A DNA stretch of 64,000 bases from Chitinophaga pendula (GCF_020386615.1 NZ_CP077769.1:3162001-3226000); one strand, 5' to 3'; shown: positions 26,408 through 35,696, counted from the first letter of the stretch. The notes: generated by a model from the letters alone, not told the origin. A program made the numbers and translations.

Positions 26408-27751
26408 ATGAGTAACAATGGTTTTAAGAAGGCGCTTACGCCATTTTCGTTATGGGCCCTTGGCGTTGGTTATGTGATATCGGGGATGTACTTTGGCTGG
26501 AACCTGGGATTAGAGCAAGGCGGCACGTTAGGGATGGCGATTGCGACGGGTGTGATCATGGTGATGTATGTGGCCTTTTCTTTCAGTTATGCGGAGCTGG
26601 CTTGTGCGATTCCCCGGGCTGGTGGTGTGTATGATTATGCTGCCCGGAGCCTGGGAGGGCCGCTGGCATTTATAGCCGGCATTGCCCAGGTGGTAGAGTT
26701 TGTGTTTGCCCCTCCTGCTATTGCTTTTGCTATAGGCGCTTATCTCAATGCATTTTTCCCGGAGATACCGATATTGGTCAGTGCCATCAGTGTTTACTTT
26801 CTTTTTACTGCTATCAATGTGTTCGGGGTGACGCTTGCCGCCACTTTTGAGATCATTGTGACGTTGCTGGCGGTATTTGAATTATTGTTATTCGCCGGTA
26901 TTACGGCGCCACATTTCCGGTTTTCGCAGCTGGCGGCGAATGCTTTTCCGCACGGATGGACGGGAGTGTTGTCGGCGCTTCCATTTGCGATTTGGTTCTT
27001 TTTGGGGATAGAGGGGCTGGCGAATGTGGCGGAGGAGACGAAAGATCCGCAGCGGGCGATCATCCGCGGATTTGGGGCGGCGATACTGACGCTGGTGGTA
27101 TTATGTGTGCTGGTGTTTATGTTTTCTACAGGTGTTGCCGGCTGGGAGGCCATTGTATATAAAAACGGGGTGAGTGGTGATACCTCGGACTCTCCCCTAC
27201 CCCTGGCGCTGGCGCGGATCACCGGTGACAATACGCTGATGTACCACCTGTTGATCACGGTGGGTTTGTTTGGGTTGGTGGCGTCTTTTCACGGGTTGAT
27301 ACTGGCGGCGGGTCGGGCTACGTATGAGATGGGCCGGGTGGGTCATTTTCCAGCTTTTATAGGCCGGCTTTCGCCTCGATTCCGGACGCCGGTCAATGCA
27401 TTGGTGGGTAATATGGTGATTGGAGTGCTGGCATTGTTTTCTGGCAGGACCGGCGAGATCATTACGATCTCTGTGTTTGGGGCGCTGACCATATATATTA
27501 TCGCGATGGTGTCGTTGATAATATTGCGGCGGCGGCAGCCTTTACTGCCACGTCCTTACCGGGCGCCGTTCTATCCCCTGTTGCCGGTGCTGGTATTGTG
27601 TATCGCCGGGGTGTCGTTGATGGCGATGTGTATTTTCAATGTCAGACTCAGCCTGATATACTTTGGTATACTGGCCTTTTCTTATATCGCGTTCAAGTTC
27701 TTTAACACTAAACAATTGTATGACAGATCAGAAGATATTGGATTACATTAA
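26408..27751 (+). CDS. eat: Amino acid/ethanolamine permease (APC family, EAT type)
   Basis: 447 residues from the ATG at 26408, with about 12 membrane segments. The start FSLWALGVGYVISGMYFGWNLGL and the helix pair ending ELACAIPRAGGVYDYA are typical of the ethanolamine-type branch of the APC superfamily, as is the conserved IEGLANVAEETKDPQRA loop. It imports a small amine by cation symport. The ligase gene starts 32 bp before this gene ends, so translation is coupled. It is the first gene of the five-gene operon; ethanolamine is the best-supported substrate, alaninol or another amino alcohol the main alternatives. Confidence 0.82.
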   Translation: MSNNGFKKALTPFSLWALGVGYVISGMYFGWNLGLEQGGTLGMAIATGVIMVMYVAFSFSYAELACAIPRAGGVYDYAARSLGGPLAFIAGIAQVVEFVFAPPAIAFAIGAYLNAFFPEIPILVSAISVYFLFTAINVFGVTLAATFEIIVTLLAVFELLLFAGITAPHFRFSQLAANAFPHGWTGVLSALPFAIWFFLGIEGLANVAEETKDPQRAIIRGFGAAILTLVVLCVLVFMFSTGVAGWEAIVYKNGVSGDTSDSPLPLALARITGDNTLMYHLLITVGLFGLVASFHGLILAAGRATYEMGRVGHFPAFIGRLSPRFRTPVNALVGNMVIGVLALFSGRTGEIITISVFGALTIYIIAMVSLIILRRRQPLLPRPYRAPFYPLLPVLVLCIAGVSLMAMCIFNVRLSLIYFGILAFSYIAFKFFNTKQLYDRSEDIGLH

Positions 27752-29078
27752 GCAGCATCCTTCGGGGAAGGTGAAGCTGGCGGTGGCAGACATGGATGGG
27801 GTGCTGAGGGGTAAATACATTTCTGTGGACAAGTTTTGCTCGGTGCTGGACGGGTCTATGGGATTTTGCGATGTGGTGTTCGGTTGGGATATGGAGGATG
27901 CGGCGTATGACAATACCCGTTATACGGGTTGGCATACGGGGTATCCTGATGCCGGTATGCGGCTGGACCCCGGGACATTCCGGAAGATACCCTGGGAGCA
28001 GGATGTTCCTTTTATGCTAGGGGAGTTCATTGACGGCGACGGAGGTCCGTTGGCGATATGTCCGCGTCAGTTATTACGGCGAGTGTTAGGGGAGGCGGAG
28101 CGGATGGGGTATGCGCCGGTATTTGCGCAGGAGTTTGAATGGTTCAATTTTGCGGAGACACCCGACAGTCTGCACGGTAAAGGTTTTCAGCAGCCGCAGC
28201 CGCTGACGCCGGGGATGTTTGGTTATTCGATCTTACGGACGACGCTGAAGAATGATTATATCCGTCACCTGTTTGAGTGGTTAAAGGCTTTTGATGTGCC
28301 GCTGGAGGGGTTGCATACGGAGACGGGTCCTGGCGTATATGAGGCGGCTATAGCGCATACGGATATACTGACGGCAGCGGACCGGGCGGTGTTGTTCAAG
28401 ACGGCGGTAAAGGAGATCGCTTATCAGCACGGGGTGATGGCTACATTTATGGCGAAGTGGCATGAGTCGTTGCCCGGTTGCGGCGGACATGTACATCAGA
28501 GTTTGTGGGATGCGCAGGGACAGGAGAACCTGTTTTACGATGCGGGGGATCCTTTACATATGAGTATGTTATTCAAACAATATGTGGCCGGGCAGTTGTA
28601 CTGTCTGCCGCACCTGTTGCCGTTGTTTGCGCCTACTGTGAACAGTTACAAGCGGCTGGTGGAAGGTGCTTGGGCGCCGACTACGTTGACCTGGTCGGTG
28701 GACAACCGTACGGTGGCTTTGCGGGTGTTGCCGCACGGCAAAAAGTCGGCGCGGCTGGAGACGCGGGTGATCGGATCGGATACCAATCCGTATTTGGCGC
28801 TGGCGGGTAGTCTGGCAGCGGGCTTGTATGGTATTAAACACCAGCTTTCGCTTGATCAGCCGGCGACGGTGGGCAACGGGTACCAGGACTTTGCGCACGG
28901 TACGTTACCCCGTAACCTGTACGAGGCGACCCAGCAGATGAAGGCCTCTGCGATAGCGAAGGAGCTGTTGGGCGAAACATTTGTTGAACATTTTTCCCAG
29001 AGCCGTGAGTGGGAATGGAAGCAGTATGCGAAGGCGGTGACGGACTGGGAGCTTAAAAGATATTTTGAGATCATTTAA
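27720..29078 (+). CDS. Glutamine-synthetase-family ligase, probable gamma-glutamyl-ethanolamide (amine) synthetase
   Basis: 452 residues. It has the GS fold: an N-terminal beta-grasp with ADMDGVLRGKYIS, then the catalytic domain with FAQEFEWF, the GCGGHVHQS loop, NSYKRLVEGAWAP and VDNRTVALRVL. The motifs depart from true glutamine synthetase (for example PGCGGHVH, and no NRSASIRIP), as in PuuA, IpuC and GlnA4, which join glutamate to an amine with ATP. The start overlaps the permease gene by 32 bp. With the permease, dehydrogenases and hydrolase downstream it would make gamma-glutamyl-ethanolamide as the first committed step. Confidence 0.82.
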   Translation: MTDQKILDYIKQHPSGKVKLAVADMDGVLRGKYISVDKFCSVLDGSMGFCDVVFGWDMEDAAYDNTRYTGWHTGYPDAGMRLDPGTFRKIPWEQDVPFMLGEFIDGDGGPLAICPRQLLRRVLGEAERMGYAPVFAQEFEWFNFAETPDSLHGKGFQQPQPLTPGMFGYSILRTTLKNDYIRHLFEWLKAFDVPLEGLHTETGPGVYEAAIAHTDILTAADRAVLFKTAVKEIAYQHGVMATFMAKWHESLPGCGGHVHQSLWDAQGQENLFYDAGDPLHMSMLFKQYVAGQLYCLPHLLPLFAPTVNSYKRLVEGAWAPTTLTWSVDNRTVALRVLPHGKKSARLETRVIGSDTNPYLALAGSLAAGLYGIKHQLSLDQPATVGNGYQDFAHGTLPRNLYEATQQMKASAIAKELLGETFVEHFSQSREWEWKQYAKAVTDWELKRYFEII

Positions 29079-29089
29079 ATACCCATCTC

Positions 29090-30238
29090 ATGCAGACAGG
29101 CAAAGTATATCAATTTAATTTTCCTACGACCATTCGATTTGGCACCGGCGCAATACAGGAGTTGCCGGAATACCTGCGGCAGCAGCAGCTCAGCAGACCA
29201 TTGATCATTACCGATCCGACGGTAGCGGAGTTGCCTTTTTTTAAGCAGATACGGCAATCACTGGAGCAACGGCAGCTGCACGTGACGGTGTTTTCCGACA
29301 TCCACAAGAACCCGGTGAAGTCTGATGTATACAAGGGTACGGATGTATGGGATGAGCGTGGCAGTGATTGTATTATCGGTATTGGTGGAGGTGCGGCGAT
29401 AGATGTGGCGAGGGCGGTTGTGTTGCGGGTATATCACCGGGAGGATCTGTTCAAATATGACGATCTGATCGGTGGCGATGTATATGTGACGAATGATGTA
29501 CCGCATTTTATCACGGTGCCTACTACGGCGGGTACGGGCAGTGAGGTAGGGCGTAGTGCGATCATTGCGGATGATGAGACGCATCAGAAGAAGATCTTGT
29601 TCTCGCCGAAGCTGATGGCCAGGATCGTGTTTGCGGACCCATTATTGACGATGGAGTTGCCCCCTGCTATTACTGCGGCTACGGGTATGGATGCACTGAC
29701 GCATAACCTGGAAGCTTTTATAGCGAAGAATCCTCATCCTATCTGTGAGGGTATTGCGCTGGAAGGTATCCGGCTGATCGGTCAATCTATTGAGCGGGCT
29801 ACTTTGCGGCCGGATGAAGGATCGCGCAGTGATATGCTGATGGCCTCTATGATGGGTGCGATTGCGTTTCAGAAGGGATTGGGTGTGGTGCATTCGCTGG
29901 CGCATCCGTTGTCATCATTGCTGGATACGCATCATGGGTTGGCTAATGCGGTGAACCTGCCTTATGGGATGGCCTTTAATGTAGGCGGCCAGGAGGATGC
30001 TTTCCGCCGGATTGCGCGGACGCTGGAGCTGCGGGAAGAGAGCGGGGATGCGGTGGTACAATATCTGCGGGAGTTGAATGGCCGTCTTGGTATTCCGGAC
30101 AGGTTACGTCATATTGGTGTAGCAGCGGCGCATATCGATACGCTGGCTGATCTAGCTATTGCGGACTTTGCGCATCCGAATAATCCGAAGCCTGTGAGCC
30201 GGGAGGATTTTAAACAACTTTATCAAACTGCATATTAA
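29090..30238 (+). CDS. Iron-containing alcohol dehydrogenase
   Basis: 382 residues, normal for the family. The NAD(P) motif is IGIGGGAAIDVAR (Gly99-101). The four metal ligands are visible as Asp201 and His205 (MDALTHN), His268 (GVVHSLAHP) and His282 (THHGLANAV). It follows the ligase gene by 11 nt. In the proposed route it oxidises the free hydroxyl of the gamma-glutamylated amino alcohol to an aldehyde. The glutamyl group would keep the reactive amino-aldehyde from cyclising or modifying proteins. A general alcohol oxidation role cannot be excluded. Confidence 0.88.
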   Translation: MQTGKVYQFNFPTTIRFGTGAIQELPEYLRQQQLSRPLIITDPTVAELPFFKQIRQSLEQRQLHVTVFSDIHKNPVKSDVYKGTDVWDERGSDCIIGIGGGAAIDVARAVVLRVYHREDLFKYDDLIGGDVYVTNDVPHFITVPTTAGTGSEVGRSAIIADDETHQKKILFSPKLMARIVFADPLLTMELPPAITAATGMDALTHNLEAFIAKNPHPICEGIALEGIRLIGQSIERATLRPDEGSRSDMLMASMMGAIAFQKGLGVVHSLAHPLSSLLDTHHGLANAVNLPYGMAFNVGGQEDAFRRIARTLELREESGDAVVQYLRELNGRLGIPDRLRHIGVAAAHIDTLADLAIADFAHPNNPKPVSREDFKQLYQTAY

Positions 30239-30247
30239 TTTTTATCT

Positions 30248-30946
30248 GTGAGTGTACCTATTACTATCGGTATTACGGATTGCAGCAAGTATGCGTTGTA
30301 TGCATCCTGGATATTACGCAGTCTGCCAGGGGTAACGGCGTTGCGGTTGTCTGTTGCGCACGGGCTGGATGATCTTTCCCGATGTAACGGTGTGGTATTG
30401 ACTGGCGGGGAGGATGTACATCCGCGGTTTTACGGAGCGCCGGGATATTTGCCTTATTGTTACCCGGATGATATCAATGAGGCCCGGGATGAATTTGAGT
30501 TGAATGTGCTCAGTTATACGGAGCAGCAAGGCTTGCCGGTGTTGGGTATCTGCCGGGGGTTGCAGATTGCGAATGTGTTCTTTGACGGTACGCTGGTGCC
30601 AGATATTCCTACCTGGGGTCATTTTTCGCATGCGAAGCTGGCGGATGGCAGTGACCGTTATCATGCGGTGCAGGTGGACCCTTCGTCGTGGTTGTATGGC
30701 ATTTTACAGACGGGTTCGGGGGAGGTGAACAGTAATCATCATCAGTCGGCGGGGCGAGTAGGACGAGGGTTGGTGGCCAGTGTGCTTTCGCCGGACGGGG
30801 TGATAGAGGCCCTGGAGCGGCAGCATCCTGCGGATGCGTCTTTCCTATGCCTGGTGCAGTGGCATCCGGAGCGGATGCGGGAACCGGAGAGTCCTTTTGT
30901 GCAATCTATCGCCGCTGCTTTTCTGGCGGCCATCCAATCATTATAA
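30248..30946 (+). CDS. Peptidase C26/PuuD-like gamma-glutamyl hydrolase
   Basis: 232 residues, class I glutamine amidotransferase fold. The triad is visible: Cys102 in LGICRGLQ, His206 and Glu208 in VQWHPE. The SNHHQSAGR strand is typical of gamma-glutamyl-gamma-aminobutyrate hydrolases. Translation starts at a GTG (30248), 9 nt behind the dehydrogenase. It would split the gamma-glutamyl amide and release glutamate, for example gamma-glutamylglycine to glutamate plus glycine, so that glutamate is recycled for the ligase. Confidence 0.87.
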   Translation: MSVPITIGITDCSKYALYASWILRSLPGVTALRLSVAHGLDDLSRCNGVVLTGGEDVHPRFYGAPGYLPYCYPDDINEARDEFELNVLSYTEQQGLPVLGICRGLQIANVFFDGTLVPDIPTWGHFSHAKLADGSDRYHAVQVDPSSWLYGILQTGSGEVNSNHHQSAGRVGRGLVASVLSPDGVIEALERQHPADASFLCLVQWHPERMREPESPFVQSIAAAFLAAIQSL

Positions 30947-30965
30947 TCTATAAAAATCACGATTC

Positions 30966-32330
30966 ATGCAAGTTATCAATCCGGCGACGGAAGCCATCAT
31001 AGCTACATTGACAGCGGATACGCTGGACTCGCTTACGGCCAAATACAATACGCTGTGGCAGGCGCACGGTCTATGGGCAGCGCTACCGCTGCCGGCGCGT
31101 ACGTCTATCATCCGGCGATTCAACGAGTTACTGCAGGAGCAGCGGGATACGCTAGCGGCTACACTGACGGCGGAGACCGGTAAGCCGCTGCAGCAGGCTA
31201 TCAACGAGGTGAATGGGGCGAGGAGCCGTGTGCAGTGGTTAGCCGATCATGCGGAGCAGTACCTGACGGATGAGGTCATGACGACGCAGCCCGGGTTGCG
31301 GGAGGTGATCAGTTATGAGCCATTAGGTGTGATCTGTAATATTTCGGCATGGAACTACCCCTACCTGGTAGGAGTGAATGTGTTCGTGCCGGCATTGCTG
31401 GCTGGCAATGCGGTGCTTTACAAGCCTTCGGAATATGCGACGCTGACGGGTTTGCATATTGCGCGATTGTTGCAGGAAGCTGGGGTGCCGGCGGAGGTAT
31501 TCCAGGTAGGCATCGGCGGTAAGGAGACGGGGGAGCTATTACTGGACTTACCTTTTGACGGTTATTTCTTTACAGGTTCTTACCGAACGGGGCAGCATAT
31601 CTATGAGCGGGTGGCGGTAAAGATGGTACCCTGTCAGCTGGAGCTGGGAGGTAAGGACCCGATCTATGTGACGGATGATATTACGGACATTAAGGCAGTT
31701 GCTGCCGGTACGGCGGACGGCGCTTTTTATAACAACGGGCAGAGCTGTTGTGCGGTGGAGCGGATCTATGTGCATGAGCGGGTGTATGATGCCTACATTG
31801 CGGCGTTTGCGGAGGAGGTACGCTCCTGGAAGACCGGCGATCCGACTGTTGCCGGCGTTTATATAGGACCGCTGACGCGGCAGGCGCAGGTGGCGACGTT
31901 GGAAGCGCAGGTAGCGGATGCACGCGCCAAAGGCGCTACGGTGCTGACCGGCGGGCAAGCGGTAGCTGGTAAGGGTTATTATTTTGCGCCTACGGTGCTG
32001 ACGGAGGTGGATCATACGATGCAGGTGATGCAGGAGGAGAGTTTCGGTCCTATTATCGGGATCATGAAGGTGCGGGATGATGAGGAAGCGCTGGCGTTGA
32101 TGCAGGATACGCCTTATGGACTTACGGCCGGTGTATATAGTAATGATGAAGGCCGGGCGAAACAGTTGTTACGGCAGCTGAATGTGGGAACGGGCTACTG
32201 GAACTGTTGTGACCGAGTAAGTGCGCCGGTGCCATGGAGTGGGCGTAAGCAATCGGGTATTGGCTCGACATTGTCGCACCAGGGGATACGCGCCTTTACG
32301 CATCCAAAAGCTTTTCATTTACGCGGATAA
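30966..32330 (+). CDS. Aldehyde dehydrogenase
   Basis: 454 residues, slightly short for the superfamily because of a trimmed N-terminus. Catalytic Cys261 (NNGQSC), general base Glu226 (LELGGKDP) and Asn130 (AWNYP) are all present, with the NAD fold motif FFTGSYRTG. Last gene of the operon, 19 bp behind the hydrolase gene. It would oxidise the gamma-glutamylated aminoaldehyde to the acid. The family resembles betaine/succinate-semialdehyde dehydrogenases, which suits a small polar aldehyde. Confidence 0.9.
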   Translation: MQVINPATEAIIATLTADTLDSLTAKYNTLWQAHGLWAALPLPARTSIIRRFNELLQEQRDTLAATLTAETGKPLQQAINEVNGARSRVQWLADHAEQYLTDEVMTTQPGLREVISYEPLGVICNISAWNYPYLVGVNVFVPALLAGNAVLYKPSEYATLTGLHIARLLQEAGVPAEVFQVGIGGKETGELLLDLPFDGYFFTGSYRTGQHIYERVAVKMVPCQLELGGKDPIYVTDDITDIKAVAAGTADGAFYNNGQSCCAVERIYVHERVYDAYIAAFAEEVRSWKTGDPTVAGVYIGPLTRQAQVATLEAQVADARAKGATVLTGGQAVAGKGYYFAPTVLTEVDHTMQVMQEESFGPIIGIMKVRDDEEALALMQDTPYGLTAGVYSNDEGRAKQLLRQLNVGTGYWNCCDRVSAPVPWSGRKQSGIGSTLSHQGIRAFTHPKAFHLRG

Positions 32331-32334
32331 GCGG

Positions 32335-32368
32335 CAGGCGGGGCTTGCCGTGCTGGCAGTCCCGCCTG
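32335..32368 (+). terminator. Probable terminator of the amino-alcohol operon
   Basis: CAGGCGGG (32335-32342) pairs with CCCGCCTG (32361-32368), with a further inner stem; the following T tract is weak. It lies between convergent genes. Confidence 0.5.
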
Positions 32369-32378
32369 TTCTCTACTA

Positions 32379-34433
32379 TTAAAATGCAGTACCTATACCA
32401 CCGAAGAAACCCTGGTCGCCCTGACTGGTGAAGCAATAATCTACTCTAGCGTACATTTTTATTTTCGGTACTATCTGTATGCGCAGCCCTGCGCCATAGC
32501 CGAATTTGATATCCGGTGAATATATACGGAAGAAGTTGCGGGAGCCATCGCCGGCGCCTGCGAATACGGAGTAGCCTATACGAGGATCTGCCTGAGAGAA
32601 GAAGCCTCTCAATTCTGCCTGCACGGTAATGATCTGGTTGTCTACATATAGGTTGCGCCAGAGGCCTCTCAGTGTTCTGTCGGAAGTAAAATACGGGAGG
32701 TTGTAGAACGGTACTTGTCCATCCCAGGTCATATCGGCCAGTCCCTGCACGGCGATGACTACGGGGTGGTCTGCTTTGCTGAGCGGGAAATATTTACGGT
32801 AGTCGACTTTTATTTTATTGAAGTTGAAATCGCCGATGCCGAATATGCCGTATCGGAAGAAGGAGATATCGAGGTAGCTGCCCTTGGTGGAATAGAGGAT
32901 ATTGTCGCGGTTATCGTAGCGCAGTACGGGGCCTATACCGAGGAGGGTACCACCTATGCCTTCGGGCAGGTTGGGTGTTGATTTGTCTTCGAAGCTGGAT
33001 TTGGTGTCATGGCGGAGGTGGTAGTTGATCCCTACGTTGTACACGTTGTGCAGCAGTTTATATATTCCACCGTTGAGGTTGAAGGTATTGGAGCGATATA
33101 CTTTTTTGTCTTCCCGGGAGGAGGCGCCGCCGATGCCGAAGTAATAGTTACGGTTGTGAGCGTTGTAGGAGATATTTTCTTCGAAGTGCCAACCGGCTTT
33201 CGTGTAGGTGTCCATGTAGAGGCCGAGGCGGATCTGTTGGCCACCAAAGCCATATGCGCCGGAGACGGTGTATATGGAAGGGCGATAGGTGGCACCTGCG
33301 TTGGCGGTATCGATGGGTCTTACGAGCAAGCTAGCGGAAAGTCCGAGCATGATGCCGGTTTCCGGTGAGTAGTCGATGACCGGTTGTGGGATGGCGTTGA
33401 ACCTTGACATTTTTTCTGCGCCGAACCAGCCTTTGCCTTTAGGGATATTGACGGGCGTGTTGGTGCTGTCTTCCGGCCGGAAGAGGATATGGCGGATGTA
33501 AGGGCGGGCGGTGTCCTGTACGAACAAGGTGCCGGTGGTATCCCAGTGAGGCGGTACCATGATGTTCTCTTTAAACAGTAAGGGGCGTTTGGTGGCCAGG
33601 GACCAAACGAAGAGTTTACCATATTTATCGGCGCTGGCGAGCAAGCTGCCTGCGGGATTATATTCGAGTGCTTTGATGCGGGTGATATGACCGTTTATTT
33701 CGGTGACGATAGCGTCTTGCGGCATTTTGCGGATCTGGATGACACCTTTGGGAGTGGCGGAGGCCAGTTGATCGGGGGTAGCCGGATGGCTGGTCATGAT
33801 GTCTTGCTGCGCTGTTTCCCAATATACTTTGTGGGCTTTGAGATCGGCGGTGTGAACGGTTTTGATTAGGCCGCCGCTGGTATATGTGAGGAGGGCATCT
33901 CCCGGGAGTACGGATAAGTTTTTAAGATTGAAAGGCGCCGGTGCCGTTTTTATATTTTCCCAGGATTGGGTATTGAAAACGGAGAGGTGGCTTTTGAGGA
34001 TGGATTTGGAATGAAAGAGATATAGCCGGTCACCCTGGTGGTTAAACGTGGCGGCCTGAGAGCGGACGGGCAGTTCTTTTATGCTAACGGCAGCGTCGGC
34101 TGTAATTTGATAGACGGTGGTGGAGGTGGTTTTGCCGGAGATGACCAGCAAGGTACCCGTGGGATTCCATGCGGCATAGGACGGTTGGTATCCGGCAGGT
34201 AGTTGCAGGCGAAAGCGGATATCGCCGGTAGTGGGATCATTAAAGAACAAGGTATCCTTTACCGAGAATACGCCGATACGGGCGGTAGTTTTACTAACCA
34301 TGTCGGGCACTTTCACCTGTGCTTCCGCGATCCTGCTGAGGCTGCTTATGCTGCTACACAGGAGGAGGCAGGCGAGCCATTTTACTAATTTTCTATCGTT
34401 GTAGGTTCTGGTATTGATACCTGATCTGTTCAT
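32379..34433 (-). CDS. Fusion of WD40-like beta-propeller and Omp85/BamA-type outer membrane barrel
   Basis: 684 residues. After a signal-like N-terminus (ends AEAQ, residue 39) come repeated WD40/quinoprotein-like blades, including YAAWNPTGTLLVISG, ATFNHQGDRLYLF and ALEYNPAGSLLASADKYGKLFVWSL, to about residue 350. The last ~320 residues look like a BamA/Omp85 surface-antigen barrel: an opening PETGIMLGLSASLLV strand, repeated aromatic strands, the TLRGLWRN lid-like motif and a terminal Phe. Usual Omp85 proteins carry POTRA domains, not a propeller, in front of the barrel. Possible roles are surface transport or anchoring of a partner. It is the last gene of a four-gene minus-strand unit, 32 nt behind the DUF1543 gene. 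Confidence 0.78.
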   Translation of the reverse strand: MNRSGINTRTYNDRKLVKWLACLLLCSSISSLSRIAEAQVKVPDMVSKTTARIGVFSVKDTLFFNDPTTGDIRFRLQLPAGYQPSYAAWNPTGTLLVISGKTTSTTVYQITADAAVSIKELPVRSQAATFNHQGDRLYLFHSKSILKSHLSVFNTQSWENIKTAPAPFNLKNLSVLPGDALLTYTSGGLIKTVHTADLKAHKVYWETAQQDIMTSHPATPDQLASATPKGVIQIRKMPQDAIVTEINGHITRIKALEYNPAGSLLASADKYGKLFVWSLATKRPLLFKENIMVPPHWDTTGTLFVQDTARPYIRHILFRPEDSTNTPVNIPKGKGWFGAEKMSRFNAIPQPVIDYSPETGIMLGLSASLLVRPIDTANAGATYRPSIYTVSGAYGFGGQQIRLGLYMDTYTKAGWHFEENISYNAHNRNYYFGIGGASSREDKKVYRSNTFNLNGGIYKLLHNVYNVGINYHLRHDTKSSFEDKSTPNLPEGIGGTLLGIGPVLRYDNRDNILYSTKGSYLDISFFRYGIFGIGDFNFNKIKVDYRKYFPLSKADHPVVIAVQGLADMTWDGQVPFYNLPYFTSDRTLRGLWRNLYVDNQIITVQAELRGFFSQADPRIGYSVFAGAGDGSRNFFRIYSPDIKFGYGAGLRIQIVPKIKMYARVDYCFTSQGDQGFFGGIGTAF

Positions 34434-34465
34434 ACGGTAACACTATGTTGCAGGTGGGGTGCTTA

Positions 34466-35032
34466 TTACAATTTATTGAGGCGGAAGTATCCCATCTGGA
34501 TGGGATCGTTTGTTGTTACATCCTCTTGGGGATGCAGGCTGATGATGTATTTGTCTTTGGTGGATGCGGGTAGTATTTCCTCTATCTGGTAGAGGTCGTC
34601 GACATCGACGCCATATTTATCATCGATATGAGATTCGGCGCCTTTGAAGCCGGTATGCTGGTAGAACGCGGTGGCTTTGGCGAAGCGGATAGCGGCGCCT
34701 TTTTCGGGTGCAGCGACGAGCATACGATAGTGGAATTCGTCGAATTCATTTTCCTTATAGCCACCCAGGTTCATGAAGAAGAGGCGAGGGCTTCCCTCCT
34801 GCTGTTGAGCAGGTTGTGCTTCTTTACGGGGGTCTACCTGTACCCTGTATCCGTTGACGTGATTGACTTCCCGCCAGGCATCGATATGGATATTACCCAC
34901 TGCTTCGGGCCAGAATGCTTCGATATCGGGTATCAGTTCGCGAAGGGTATTAGCGATCCCGAAAAAGATATCGTGTTGTTCTGTGTGTCTGCCCTGGGGT
35001 TTGCATCCCAACATTAACATAAACAGTTTCAT
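34466..35032 (-). CDS. DUF1543 domain protein
   Basis: 188 residues. The N-terminus MKLFMLMLGCKPQGRHTEQH is typical of DUF1543 proteins, a family of unknown function found in Bacteroidota and Proteobacteria. The sequence is cytosolic, with acidic helices and LFFMNLGGYKENEFDEFHY and DDKYGVDVDDLYQI as conserved-looking blocks. It lies between a small membrane protein gene and the WD40-barrel fusion, all on the minus strand with gaps of 32-45 nt. Confidence 0.82.
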   Translation of the reverse strand: MKLFMLMLGCKPQGRHTEQHDIFFGIANTLRELIPDIEAFWPEAVGNIHIDAWREVNHVNGYRVQVDPRKEAQPAQQQEGSPRLFFMNLGGYKENEFDEFHYRMLVAAPEKGAAIRFAKATAFYQHTGFKGAESHIDDKYGVDVDDLYQIEEILPASTKDKYIISLHPQEDVTTNDPIQMGYFRLNKL

Positions 35033-35077
35033 CTTGCGGCGCTTCGTAAAGTGAGTTGCTAAAATAGCCTAATTTCT

Positions 35078-35449
35078 TCAGAAAGCCGTTTTCGTGAGGT
35101 GTTGATATGCGGTGATAAAGAAATGATAAAGCAGGCCACCTGTGAAATAGGCGGCTACATCGAGCCAGTCGGCGGTGTAGCGGGTAGTATATGTGGGCAT
35201 GATCCATTCGAAGGCAATAGAGAGGTATGCGGCGATGAACAGTATATAAGGTAATGGTAAGCGATAGTTGCTGTTTTTCAGCACCCAGTAGCGTATGACG
35301 GTGACACAAGCGGATGCAATGAGCGGGGTAGCGAGCAGGTCAGTAAGCTGACCATTGACATACGGTAGCGGATATCCGTACCACCGGGCGATGTGTATGA
35401 TGAGCCAGGCGGTGGCACTCAGTGACGCTATGTATCCCAACTGTCTCAT
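35078..35449 (-). CDS. Small polytopic membrane protein of unknown function
   Basis: 123 residues from the ATG at 35449; the frame is open upstream but overlaps the preceding gene and is low-complexity there. Three to four hydrophobic segments (near residues 5-20, 40-55, 65-80 and 95-112) mark an integral membrane protein with little outside the membrane. The stop of the preceding gene is one base from this start, so translation is coupled. Some Bacteroidota homologues may carry transporter-like names, but I see no transport motif. Confidence 0.7.
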   Translation of the reverse strand: MRQLGYIASLSATAWLIIHIARWYGYPLPYVNGQLTDLLATPLIASACVTVIRYWVLKNSNYRLPLPYILFIAAYLSIAFEWIMPTYTTRYTADWLDVAAYFTGGLLYHFFITAYQHLTKTAF

Positions 35450-35450
35450 G

Positions 35451-35696
35451 TCAGAGGGCGAAGGAGATAGCGAGGGTGATGGCGAGGGTGACGAGGCCGA
35501 AGATGGTGGCAAAAACGGCAAAGCCGGTATGTTTCAGGAGCTTGACGGTGAAGGGATCGCCTGGTTTTACGGGTAGTACGGCGTTCCTTAACCTTTTATA
35601 GAGGGGCAGTTTATCTTCTGCTGCCTGTCTTTCCTGTTCTTCTTTTTCGCGGGCGTCCCTTTCTTCTTCCGGTTTGTGCATTGCGGTGGTATTCAC
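35451..35696 (-). CDS. Small single-span membrane protein
   Basis: 81 residues, or 76 if Met6 (35681) is the start. The N-terminal third is highly charged and helical (EEERDAREKEEQERQAAEDK), and residues about 52-80 form one or two hydrophobic segments. No known family recognised. It is the first gene of a four-gene unit (this, the membrane protein, DUF1543, WD40-barrel fusion) and starts just behind the dyad promoter at 35707-35757. Confidence 0.7.
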   Translation of the reverse strand: MNTTAMHKPEEERDAREKEEQERQAAEDKLPLYKRLRNAVLPVKPGDPFTVKLLKHTGFAVFATIFGLVTLAITLAISFAL

